Positions 36,744 to 48,905 of a DNA stretch of 64,000 bases are shown here, one piece after another; position 1 is the stretch's first letter, and each line of letters opens with the position of its first letter. Source of the stretch: Karalla daura (lineage: Eukaryota; Chordata; Actinopteri; Chaetodontiformes; Leiognathidae); contig CM055193.1 of the NCBI GenBank assembly GCA_029224185.1, positions 25,096,062-25,160,061 of the forward strand, given 5' to 3'. The notes beneath the pieces were generated by a model. That model was not told the origin of the DNA, did no database searches, and saw only the letters and a list, made by a program, of their open reading frames with translations. The position numbers were made by a program, and so were the translations under genes.

Positions 36744-37480
36744 ATATTTCCTTGCGATGTACAACTGCTTTGTGAAACAGTATTTTGAGTGTTCCTGATA
36801 CAAAACTGCGGAATTTCAAGTGGCAAATGATACAGAAAAACACACCTGGGTGTGTGTGATGAAATCTACTCATTTTTATATTTGGAAAACTGTTTCAAGT
36901 TATTGGAATAATTTAAGTGACAAAATGTATTTAACTTTATTAACCACCAGTGGGCGTCTTTAGTTCATAGGCAGTGTGGTTGTCTACCTATTGAAAAGTT
37001 AATGGTTCAGTCCCATGCAAGTGGCATAACAAAGTGCTCTGACTGGTCATGAAGAGTATTGAAGCATATTATGTATTAAATATGAGTTGGTCTATGAAGC
37101 ATTAAGGCTTTCTGTGATTATCAGATGTAGAGCCAGACCCGGCTGCAGAAGCCTATCAAAGCGGGGGGGCATTACAATTTTTCAGGGGGGCACATGTTTT
37201 CAACCTACATTTTTTTTCACTGCTTCAGGTTGAACAGTAGCTCTCAGCACTCCTACAGTGCTGAGATTTTTTTTTCTCTCACTAAGGTAGTTCATACCAA
37301 AATCTAAAAAAACAAAAAGAAAAACAATAGTGTAGTTGTGTGTCCGTTTATTCAAGTCATACTACGATTATTTGTGTCAAGAACAATCACAGGGGCTGGG
37401 GCATGCAGATGGCATCAAACGGCTTCACTTCTCTTGGAAACATAAGCACTGATGTCAAGCTGAACAGTGGGGTAATATAT
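36744..37480. other. Intergenic DNA without a recognised gene
   Basis: Mostly A/T-rich. It contains short G-runs near 37157-37190 and a TG/TA then GA microsatellite from about 37478 to 37550. Confidence 0.5.
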
Positions 37481-37491
37481 ATGTGTGTGTG

Positions 37492-37528
<37 letters not shown>

Positions 37529-37555
37529 CGAGAGAAAAAGCGAGAGAGAAAGCTT

Positions 37556-37790
37556 CCGCGACCGTTCTTCCAATCTCTGTAATGTTCTTGGCTACCACAA
37601 GGGGGCCGTACCAATCTATACACAGGCCCCCCTGTCCCGCCCCCGGAGTACACGAAGAAGAACGTGATGTAAACAACTCTGATCCTAGTATTCCGGGGAC
37701 TTGTGTTGCCTCCTGGCCCGGTTTTCCCCGATTATCCCGGATTTTCACGGACTGTACCGGGGGAAAAAAACAATTCAATTCTCCCGGGAC

Positions 37791-37863
<73 letters not shown>

Positions 37864-37974
37864 TCCCGCCCTAGCGTCTGTGGTATCTCACATCATAAGT
37901 TTGCACAGCGGAAACCGTCTTTGTACTCTGTCAGGGCTGTGTTATAGAGGCGGACTTTCGTAACAAGTCGCAGG

Positions 37975-37990
<16 letters not shown>
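37556..37990 (-). mobile_element. MADF-family DNA transposon fragment (copy 2) split by a TG array
   Basis: GTTCTTGGCTACCACAAGGG, CGGAGTACACGAAGAAGAAC and AACAACTCTGATCCTAGTAT match 61885-62000 base for base with few changes. GGAAACCGTCTTTGTACTCT near 37909 matches 62317. Between them lies an uninterrupted TG array (37794-37860) that the other copy lacks. Confidence 0.75.
37794..37860. repeat. (TG)n microsatellite, about 33 units
   Basis: An uninterrupted TG run inside the MADF-family repeat. Confidence 0.95.
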
Positions 37991-38983
<993 letters not shown>

Positions 38984-38989
38984 GGGTAC

Positions 38990-39839
38990 CCAATGTGGGC
39001 GGAAGAACACGGTCTGGGCTTGGTGTGCGCAGCACACTGACAGCAGCGGTGAGCTAACTGCTGCAGTTATCTTCCATTTAAATCAACGGAGACCTCTTCC
39101 AGACAGAGCGGCTCAACAGCGTCCCAGGAGTGCTCCATGTCGTTAGCTTTTCTATTTGAGCAGTTACTGCTCAAATCTGAACGGATCGGATTGCACCCGA
39201 CCAGAGATTACCATTACAGTATCAGAATAAACTTCTGTCAAACTTCCAAATAAAATACTGAAAGCTCTCATGGGTTAGCTTGTTCCGATGTCTCGATTAA
39301 AACTCTCCCCGAAAATATCCCAGATTTGTAATCGGATTGAAGAAAAGTTGCGCCAATCACAGAGAGATGGAGAGAGAGAAGCAGAAACAACCCCGGAAGA
39401 GATCGGGTCTGAGGCAGTAGCGGCACCCTGAAACAAAACTACAGGATTGAAGCAGAGTGAACTATTGTTGGCAGCTGTTTCCTTTTGTGTTTATAATGGC
39501 ATCTTGCGCTCTCTCATACTTTTGGAAGTATCCTGCGATCTCGTGGCAGAATGCGAATTCAGCAGCTGCGCCCCTCCCGTAACACACTGGGAGGAATATG
39601 GGACTTTTTACAGAACCGCGCTACAGCACTGCAACAGTGCGTCTCTGCAGCTGTTGGATTCCAGTAGAATATCGGGTTCTACTGTTGCATGATCTTGCTC
39701 ACTGTTGGACAATTCAGGAGGTGCAGGTGTGTCAAGCAGGTGCTTGACCCGCTGGGTGTTGTGTCTTCATCAGCAGGTTCCAGCTGAAGATCTGCTTGAT
39801 TCGGTGGCACGCCGCGCATTTTACACCTACGCCTTAAGT
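38990..39839. other. Intergenic DNA without a recognised gene
   Basis: Mixed-composition sequence between the end of P-like copy 4 and the hAT terminus at 39840. I see no homology, repeats or exon-like segment. Confidence 0.45.
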
Positions 39840-40790
39840 CAGTGGTGCTCAAAACGTCGATTGCGATCTACCAGATGATCACCAAGGTTGCATGGGTAGA
39901 TTGCATAGCATTAAAAAAAAGACATTAGCCTATGATCCATCCCGTTACTTGATTGATACACAGGCCGGCAAGCCAGATGACATCTGAATGACACCTAGGT
40001 CACTGTGCCTAAGCAGTCAGTGGCGCTAACAGCAGTGCAATTAACAAGCTAGTAAGCAGGTTATCTCCATTTTTTTTCTCTTGAATTTACGAAAGGGTAT
40101 AAAAATGAGTGGGGGAACTGGATCAGGGAGTGGAATGGGAGGAGGACTTTTTTTTTTTCACGATGACATTTTGGAAGTGCATTCGCCTCATCTGCCAGTC
40201 TACCATCGCATTACCAAAGAAGGAAAATCTGGATTGGCATTTTCAGGCTGTTGGGAAAATACGACACTGAGTTCCCATCGAAAGGCAAGCTGAGAAAGAG
40301 GAAAGTGAGGGAACTAAAATGCCAGTTGTCCGGCCAGCGGTCATTTTTCTCACTGTCCTTCCAAGACGGAGCGATGGCAAAGAGGCATTCGTTGAAACAG
40401 CTGACTCATTGTTCCGAGACTTTAAAAACAAGGCAGAACTATTATCTTCGATCAAAGCTCTCCAGCTGTCTAGAAGTACAGTTGCATGGCGCTGTGAAGC
40501 AATGGCCCGAAGATTTGACCCTATGACTTTGGAAACACATTGCAGTTTGCAAGTGTTTCTCACTGCAGTTGGATGAATCTACGGACGTGAGTGACACAGC
40601 CCAGATGTGCATTTTCACTTGTATGGTGTTAGCTGCAAAAGAGGCGCTATTAACGGTACCGCCCATGAAAGAACAGTTGCGGGGAGATGACATATTTTAG
40701 TCATTCAAAAACTTTATCAAGAAAACCCAGCTCCCAATGTACAAATTGGTATCAATCACCAAGGCTGGATATTACATTTGTTAGTGCTAG
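39840..40790 (+). mobile_element. hAT element fragment with transposase N-terminal part
   Basis: CAGTGGTGCTCAAAACGTCG (39840) followed by ATTGCGATCTACCAGATGAT resembles the terminus of a second hAT family. Downstream, plus-strand frames carry EAFVETADSLFRDFKNKAEL, SRSTVAWRCEAMARRFD and, in another frame, LQLDESTDVSDTAQMCIFTC, all typical of ZBED/FAM200-like hAT transposases. Frames shift repeatedly, and the 3' half is missing where the next transposon copy begins (40884). Confidence 0.7.
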
Positions 40791-41540
40791 TTTTGTGGCC
40801 TTTCCTGAGTCTCTGTTTGAGAACTTTATTTGTATATGTGTCCGTGACAAACAGAAAAACATGTAGAAATACATGTAGTGCACCATAGACATAATAAAGA
40901 GTAGACGCCGCATTGGCTGCCGGGGCGCAAGAAATGCGGCCGCCATCTTAAGAAGGTCATTGTAATGTAAACAACCAAAGCAGGAGCACTGTGCGGTGTA
41001 CTGCTGTCCAAATCTGCACAGTATTTTCGGCGGAATTACTTTTCACAGTTAAGTCTGAAAGTTATTATTGCTTGCAGTATTGTATTATTGGTTGTAATCT
41101 GTGTGAAATTTGCTGTATTACAAAGCAGTCCTATGGAGAGAAGTGAAGCAAATAGTAATACTTGTATTTTTACATGTTGAACATATAGTTTCAAAGTAAG
41201 TGCTCTGCTCTGTGTATTTTGAATGGATGAGTGCTAATTTCAACTATCTGATACCATATGAAACCCTGTAATGATAGTGATTTAGGTGGCAGTTACTTTA
41301 TAGATCATTGACAGGCGGTTCGACAACATGAACAGACGCATTCCTCATGAAAGATTTAAAGCTCCCTTGGGTGTTTTAAGGATGGAGAGGAAAGCATTTT
41401 TGTCACGATCCAGGGAGTACTTGCTCACTTGGGTGCCAACAGTTGGAACACTTCTTCATCAATCTAACAGGTCTATTAAAATAGTGCTTGTTCATACATG
41501 AGTTTAGCGCTGTTCTCTTATACATTGAGTTCCTAAGACA

Positions 41541-41570
41541 CTGCATCAGGTTCATATGAACCTGATGCAG
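41541..41570. repeat. Perfect 30-bp palindrome with no loop
   Basis: The 30 bases from 41541 read identically on both strands; the first arm is CTGCATCAGGTTCAT. A partial third copy (AGGTTCATATGA) follows directly. Confidence 0.97.
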
Positions 41571-42328
41571 GTTCATATGATGTTACTGTTACAATGTTAT
41601 TTTCTTTAGTTTTTGCCTTGTTTTGTATTCAGTCCCACACAACTGTCATAACAGTTAGTATGCCAACATGATGCTCCTTTATTTCTTTTATTTCAAAATT
41701 TTCTGTGTTAAGTTTTGTTTGTCGGAATTACCTTGTATTGAGTGTGTTTCAGGACCCAGATGCTTCTAATTGTTATGTATTCTTTGTTACATAACTGTAA
41801 TTGTTATCTATTCTTGTTCTTGTTCTCAAGTTCTCCCAGTTCTGCAGTACCTACAGTATAAGTTCACAAAAAACTGAGCCCATTACAAAAAACTTGGATG
41901 CAAACTAATTATCTGTCCGTCCTGGTTTGCTGTTGTACCATTTTCATTTCATACATATTACTGTTGGATACGATGGAAAATTCACTCTACTCACTCTACT
42001 GCAATAAACAAAATGATATGGTGCTTTCTTAAGGTTTCCTATTTTGCCATGATCAGAGTAAGAAAACTTTTTTCTTTTGCAGGTACTTGTCTGTCATTCG
42101 TCTTTAACATTGACATATTGCCGATGATTCCTGAACTGCTCCAAGGTCAGGAATCCTGTGATGTGTGTACCGTGCAGGCTTGGTCAGAGATGCTATACCA
42201 TCGTCATTTGATGAGAGCTACCAACACCTAACCCTAACTTGTTATGGTTTAGTAATTCCATCACAAATCACAGTGGAGGTGCTGAGAGCTGCAGAGAGGG
42301 TTCAAGCTTCACTGAGCTTCACTGAGCT

Positions 42329-42592
42329 TCAACAAAGGAACCTCCAAAGCTGTCAACAGTTACGCACATCGTCGGGGAGAAGATTGGAACAAAGGATGTT
42401 TTTCTGCTTGGGAAACACATTGAGGAGACACAATTTGGCATCGACAACCATCATTCCAACTTGCTGTCATATGCTGTGTCTGTGTTTCTGAAGATAAGGC
42501 TGCACCACATTGCCAAACTCACTTCTCTTGAGCTGCAGAGAGGAGATATAAGAAAGAAGCTCTACGAAACAGTCCTCTTTCAGGGGTTTTAG
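42329..42592 (+). pseudogene. Transposase C-terminal remnant (possibly THAP/P-type)
   Basis: An open frame of about 87 codons ends at TAG (42590-42592). It includes TVTHIVGEKIGTKDVFLLGK, then SVFLKIRLHHIAKLTSLELQ and ends KKLYETVLFQGF. The basic KIRLHH segment before a short C-terminus recalls the end of P/THAP9-like transposases, but this is a pattern impression. The upstream frame is closed by a stop near 42322. Confidence 0.4.
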
Positions 42593-43410
42593 CCCATGTT
42601 AAACGGTCAGAAGCAACTTTGTACATTTGTAAATATGGTTTGGAGCAAGAGTGTGTCAACCAGTGCCTGATTGCCAGGGGTAGAACAGGCATGCATACTG
42701 ACTTGTCCTGCACCTGCAGAACATTATAGAGCTGAACAAAGCCACCGTGGAAGTATGCCGGTTTGCCAAGCTCAGCGCTCTGCGCACGACGCTTTGAGCA
42801 GAAGTATACCCGGGCCTTACATTTGTGTGTGCTGATTTTGCTGTGTTCACATCCAGGGTATTGGAGCGTACTTACCAAGATGTGTGCTTTAAATTGGAAC
42901 AGTGCTTGGTCTGACCCTGACAACATTTATCAGGCGCACGAGGACACAAGGATGGAGAAGTACACATATTGAGAAATAGCTCTGGGTTTTTGTTCCTACC
43001 AAGCGGGAGCAACAGACTTGACTCATTCAATTAACCAATCTCAACCTTCAGTTTGTGTGCTCCTGATGACACACGATCCGAAAGGTTTTCAAGCTTCCGA
43101 ATTAACTTCCGCATTATGCAGCTCCTGGAAAGCACTTTGCAGAAGTCACTCCTGTCACGCCTGCGGGCAAAGTTAATACGTGAACTTTGCAGCGGCTTCT
43201 CTGCCCTTTGGAAAAAACCTTTTGACAGATTAAAGTCATGTTTACAGCTGGGGGCGTCCTGTCGACACTTTCACGCCCGCCTCTTTCACCATTGCTCGGT
43301 GACGTTCTCATAATACGTCAGTGTGGCCACAACCGTAGATGTCTATCTATGGCCACGCCCCTCAGAGCTTCTCCCAACAGACGTCATCAGTAAGAGGCAT
43401 TTGATTTGCC
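42593..43410. other. Intergenic DNA upstream of rpl22
   Basis: No gene recognised. Near 43337 there is ATGTCTATCTATGG, reminiscent of the P-like terminus but too short to call. Confidence 0.4.
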
Positions 43411-43417
43411 CTGACGA

Positions 43418-43447
43418 CGCATGCGCAGCGGAGGATCTTCCTTTCGC
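43418..43447 (+). promoter_or_regulatory. rpl22 promoter: NRF1-like site and 5' TOP start
   Basis: CGCATGCGCA (43418-43427) is an NRF1-type palindrome. CTTCCTTTCGC (43437-43447) is a C-initial pyrimidine tract, as expected for the 5' terminal oligopyrimidine start of ribosomal-protein mRNAs, leaving a 5' UTR of about 24 bases. Confidence 0.65.
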
Positions 43448-43460
43448 TCGCTTCCCTGCA

Positions 43461-45334
43461 ATGGCGCCGACCGTAAGTAAAACTGTGTGCAGATAAATCG
43501 AGCCCAGCGGCAGCCTGCTCTGCCCTGGGAGCCTCTCAAAACCACCGGACAGCTTTTGCGACGGCGTTTTAAAGGGCCTGTGGGGGATACAGGATCTGAA
43601 CTCGATCCTGGAGGGATATAAAGAGGCATATTTAATGACCACGTTGTAGACGGGGCTAACGTTAGCTGCGTCCGGCTGTATGTGAGGAGCAGCGTATGTG
43701 GTTGAGGAATTGGGGTTAAGAGTGGCAGAAGTGTTTGGTCTGCTATTATGAAGTAATTACAGCCCACCCCCCCCCCCCCCCACCCCATTGTTTTATTACC
43801 CCCTTATTTTCACCTAACACCAACGCTGCCTCCTCTCCAGCAGAAAAAGCAGACCACCAGCAAAGGTGGCAAGAAGAAGAAGCAGGTCCTGAAATTCACC
43901 CTGGACTGCACCCACCCCGTGGAAGATGGCATCATGGACGCTGCCAACTTTGTAAGTTCACTGCCGATGCACCCTTTTCAGGATGGATCGAGAGTGGCAC
44001 AACACTCCCGGAGAGGCGGTCAATGCTGCGCGTGTGTGTGTGTGTGATGTTTCCGTCTCGGTTCTTCCAGGAACAGTTTCTTCAGGAGCGAATCAAAGTG
44101 AACGGCAAAGCCGGCAACCTTGGCGGTGGCGTGGTCTCGATTGAGCGGAGCAAGAGCAAGATAACGGTCTCCTCCGAGGTTCCATTCTCCAAAAGGTAAC
44201 GAAATGCCCCGATGATCAATGCCCTACGGACTCGCGCGCGCTCCTGTCAGGTTTATGTCTTGTATGTGTAACATTCCGCTAGTTTAGAACACAGGTATAG
44301 GGGAAGTACGGGTATTTTTTTACTCGACTGTTTTTTAAATGAACGTGCAGCGTTAGTACAGACAGATTTGAGTGACGCGAGCTTGTCCAGGGTCGTAGTG
44401 TTGGGATTATGTTCATGTTTTCAATAAGAGTCATGAGATGTCGTCGCTCTGGAAAGATTCCCTTGGCGTGTTGTTTGTAAGTGATGATCTGCCTTGTTGG
44501 GGGGGGGGGGGGGGGGGATAGATCGGTGAACTGATATCTAAAGTATTGATGTGTCTGCTGTTTCTGTGTCTGTGTTCACTTACACTCGACAAGAATGACT
44601 TAGATTTTGATGATCGATAGTAGATGGTAGAGGTTGATGGATTCCCCCCCCCCCCTTAATCTCAAGAATTCACTTTGTTAAAACTAGTCTTGGGTACTCG
44701 CCTTGGCTCTGCGTCAATAATATTGATCGTGTGAACTGACATGCTCCTGCCTCCCAGCAGTAGGTGGAACACACAATATGAAATTCAGCGGTCGCACTGC
44801 CTTTGCCACGTGTAGCCTCCCATTCTTAATCGTATTGCGAACCTGGGTGACGGACGCTTCATGCCTACTTTGCATCGCCTTCTGCCCTCTCGCCGCAAAT
44901 CGTTGTGCAGGCCCAGTGGGCCGACCTGAAAATTTGCCTACTGACTGTTTCTCAACATGTGTCATCTCGACCTGTTGACTGAAAACGACTGACATGTCAA
45001 GATAGTTCCACGGCTTAAGTAGTGCGTTCCATGGGTTTGCAGTATTGTGTTCTGATTGAAGGCAAAATGTAAGATCACATATTGCGTAACTTGTCAGTGT
45101 TAAAAGTTGAGCTTGGGATAAAGTTGCACGAGTCCCCCCACCCGTCTGTTCTCAAAGTAAACTGGATGCGTTTGTGTCCTGTGCCCAAGGTACCTGAAGT
45201 ATCTGACCAAGAAGTACCTGAAGAAAAACAATCTGCGGGACTGGCTACGTGTGGTGGCCAACACCAAGGAGAGCTATGAGCTGCGCTACTTCCAGATCAA
45301 CCAGGATGAAGACGAGGAGGAGGATGAAGATTAA
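43461..45334 (+). CDS. rpl22: 60S ribosomal protein L22 (eL22)
   Basis: eL22 is an RNA-binding protein of the large ribosomal subunit. Exons are 43461-43472, 43841-43951, 44071-44195 and 45190-45334, all in frame, giving 130 residues (or 129 with the alternative acceptor at 43844). The first exon encodes only MAPT. Next comes a Lys-rich stretch (KGGKKKKQVLKFTLDCTHP), then AANFEQFLQERIKVNGKAG and [20 protein letters not shown]. The protein ends in an acidic tail rich in Glu and Asp, as in vertebrate eL22. Intron positions and length match the known gene. The gene converges on rcc2, with about 0.5 kb between the two predicted polyadenylation signals. Intron 3 holds a G-homopolymer near 44502-44518. 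Confidence 0.97.
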
Positions 45335-45365
45335 GTCGACGGCTGACCTGATTTTTGTACATTTT

Positions 45366-45371
45366 AATAAA
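45366..45371 (+). terminator. rpl22 polyadenylation signal
   Basis: AATAAA lies 31 bases after the rpl22 stop codon, in a short 3' UTR typical of ribosomal-protein genes. Confidence 0.9.
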
Positions 45372-45870
45372 TGTTGAAAGTACAGAAACTTGTTCGAGGT
45401 TGTCCACCGTTTTTCCTGAAGAATCAATTCACTGGGCCAATACACTTTACAGTAGACATGACATTTGCTGCAAATGTAGTGCAGCTTCCGTTCTTAGGCT
45501 GACACTGAAGAGCTAGTCTGGTCTTAAGTTTTCAATCTCAGTCGGTTGGAGCGAAGTGCGAGAATATATGCAAGTAGCGTTTGGTTTTTAGGGCTATTGT
45601 TATCCTTAGCCTTCAGGCTGAAAGTGCTAAAGAATCCAGGTAAACTTTGAGTTGGACATTAACACAATTGGATCATTAGATCGCAAATAGATCGCTGGTG
45701 CAATGACTAACTGCCATCCACTGATTTTAAACCATTTACTCAAGTATCTAAGAAATATGGGTGCTTTGGAACAATTTTATAAAAAAGAAAAAAAAAGTTA
45801 AATTGTAAATGACTTCACATGTGAGGACTTTCAGTAAGGGTATCATGAAACGGGCCAATTCGTGTGAATC
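45372..45870. other. Spacer between the convergent rpl22 and rcc2 3' ends
   Basis: About 0.5 kb with no repeats or exon-like sequence. Confidence 0.55.
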
Positions 45871-45876
45871 TTTATT
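45871..45876 (-). terminator. Possible rcc2 polyadenylation signal
   Basis: TTTATT on the plus strand gives AATAAA on the rcc2 strand, about 0.9 kb after the stop codon. This implies a 3' UTR of about 0.9 kb; nearer weak signals could also serve. Confidence 0.5.
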
Positions 45877-46775
45877 CAGCAATTTAAATGAAAAAATGCA
45901 CAGAAATTTCATTAAAAAAAATGCAGTACAAGCAGGAGAAAACCTTTCCAAGGGACTTGCATCCTTTTCCCAGCACGCCTTTTTTGATGGCAAGCCAATT
46001 CTTCGACGTGGCGTTGGTGCTCAGAGTTCTTTTAAGCGTTGGAATAACGAGCAAGGATGATCTTTAAGACACTGGTCCCGTAGAGAGTGCGGCGCGCTCC
46101 TCGATTCAAACGCTGAAGAGCAGAAACAGAAGGAATGTAACATGGAGTGGAGTGCACCGACGCCGATGGCGGCCCAAATCCCGACTAACGCGCGGCGGTT
46201 TGAACGCACGCCCACACTACCACAAACGCCTCGATCGGCTGATCCTCTGAACAACAAAAGCAAGACTTCCATACCCTGAACAAGTAGAAAAAGGCACAGG
46301 TATGGAGAGAATTGGTCTTCCACAACCGCTCAGTAGAAAAAGACTGAGGGTCCCGTTTTAGCACCCGTAAATGTGACAACCGATTCAAATATTACAACAG
46401 AGAAAACGGAACAGAGATACGTACTCATACACAAGACACGAAACATTTGGCTGTATTACAAAATAGAAAAGGGTTTTTGGGAAGCACTGAGCAAACCTCG
46501 CCCGCTCAAGGTAGGGAGTGACCATTCGTTGTGAAAGCCGGACCGTCCGGAGGATCGATCTGCCTCCGGTCCCATTTCCTCTTTATGTTTCACTGTCCAA
46601 ATTGGTGGAAAAGTGGTTTTGCTGATATGTTTGGATGTTGCTTGGACTTCTGAACGCCTGACCCCCCGAATTCAACCGTCGAGGCCGGCGAACCACCCAG
46701 GCCGACGGGGATTCCTGATGAGCATGCTGGGGTCACTGCTCCGGCGAGAGACGGCGGGCGGCGGGCGGCTGGCCA

Positions 46776-48654
46776 TCAGATTGTTCGGGGATTGTACTCG
46801 GGCAGCTTTTTCAGTCTCTCCTGCTCCTGCTCGGTGTCCTGTCTGGCAATAACCAGGGAGTGGGAGTAGCCCATCACCACCTGCGAAACAAAGACGGTCA
46901 GACACTCTGGCTTTTTCCTTTCTCAACACCTCCACCTGTTCAGCCAAGGAACGGATCACCGTTCACTGACAGAACAACGCGATACCAAGACTCGCAGCGG
47001 ACTACCAACACCAAATAGCACACATGTTGCTGGTCAAAGTGACAAAGGCTTGAGCGTGTGATGGACTCATTGGGAAACGGGCTTTTCTACGTTGTCACAC
47101 TCTGTATCTTTTTGTATCAAACTTCCAGTCAACTGTCTCAGACTGACCTTTAGGCCATGACTATCCTATGACTGCTATGTCCATGTACTTGTCTTGATAT
47201 ACATCAGTGTTGCATTTGACACGCACACCATCATCATCATCATCACATACTACGGAGCCTAAGTAAGCAGGAAAAAAAGCACTTGGCAATTCAGGTGTTC
47301 CAGATGTGCAACCTGTGGGCCTGTCAGATTTTACATGCCTGAGAATGAGACGTTTCTCATGGGGTTTGCTGAGCTTTTGGCTTCCTTGTGAACAGTGGTG
47401 ACAAATCGCATAAATCATCCTGCAAAGTGCCAAGGCTTCGGGTCCATTGTAGGCACGAGTAGAAAGAAATCCATCAAAGCTCCATCCGGCCGTGACCACC
47501 GATATGAGGCCGGGCCAGTCCACATATTCAACAGGACTCAGCATGACAGAGGGCCTTGTGCTGAAGTACACCCACTTGTAACCCAATTCTTCCCATCAGC
47601 CTCAAGTCAGCTGAGCATTTCAAGTTCCCATGCAACCCTCGGCGTGGATCAAAGGCCCGGACAAGAGGAGAAGGTGTGGCTCGGAGCAGACAGTAGCTCT
47701 GATCCAATAAAGTTCGAGACTCCTTCACTCTCGTATATGACAATACGCCAACACGTTGCATTCAGGTGCCGAAATGTGGCACTGTTGGATTAAATATGAA
47801 TCGACGCCTGGTTGGTCGTAATACAAGTACAGAAGTTGGCACCCATCCCTAGTGAACAGCGACCTATAATGGAATCTACCCTGTTAAGAACATTTGTCAT
47901 TTGTCAGCCCATGTACCTGCTCAATGTACACTCCGTCCAAAGTTTTGACCTCCTGAGCAGTGGTTGAGGATTTGGGTTTGTTGTCTCCGTATCCCTAAGA
48001 GGACAAAACACAATCAACAAGCGCTCCAGTCAACGCCTGCAATCGCTTGCTCTGGACCAAACCATGGAGAGTCAGCCATGTTCAAGTCTCACCAGCTCTC
48101 CGAATGTGGGAGAGGGGCCCCAGCTGATCGTACTCTCGTCTGCAGCGATGACGATGCTGCTCTTCCTGTGAGATAAAAAAAATGCTTTCGGAAACGCCCA
48201 CATTTCAGGAAAGCAGGTTCAGGGTGGAAACGGGTAGTACCGTGAGAGCCACACACTGTCCGTACGGATGAAGGTCTGACCAATTCCATTTCTTCTTCGC
48301 AGGTTTTTGACCACATCTTTTACAGTGGAAAAACAGTGCCACGCGGCTTCCACTTACCCACACGCCAGACTACGGATCTTCCAACCACACAGATCCTGCA
48401 CAGCTTTGGGGTACATGGTCGACTCTCTGGAAGTGTTCGTCACCCCCCAGAAAAATAATCCCCCTGCAAAAAACAAGAGACACACTTTATTATATGCATC
48501 GTTTGACTGCAGAGAACTGGTATTATAACCTTTGCCCCAACATCAGCCAAGGTAAAGAAACCTGTAAACACCAGAAAACAACTGTAAGTCGGGCTATGTA
48601 CAGCCCCGTGCGGCAGGAGAGAGAGTGCAAGTCTATGTGCTTTCCCTCCTCCTC

Positions 48655-48689
<35 letters not shown>

Positions 48690-48873
48690 CCCCCCTCCTC
48701 CTCCTCCTCCCCCCCCCCCCCCCCTCCTCCTCCTCCTCCTCCTCCTCCTCCTCCTCCTCCTATGATGTCTGCACTGTAATCCATATCTGTAGACTGCTCT
48801 TTGTGCCGTTCTGCCTGTCCTGGTGGAGGATGCCCTCCTGTCTCTCACCCTGAGGTCTCTCTTTACCGTCCCC

Positions 48874-48905
<32 letters not shown>

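Larger units (their letters stand above)
40884..42592 (+). mobile_element. P-like transposon family, copy 5 (longest, with coding remnant)
   Basis: It starts with a full terminus CATAGACATAATAAAGAGTA, then GACGCCGCATTGGCTGCCGG and GCGGCCGCCATCTTAAGAAG. Up to about 42300 it is the inverted counterpart of copy 3 (31600-32785). Beyond that it continues into coding sequence not present in copy 3. No matching right terminus was found. Confidence 0.65.
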
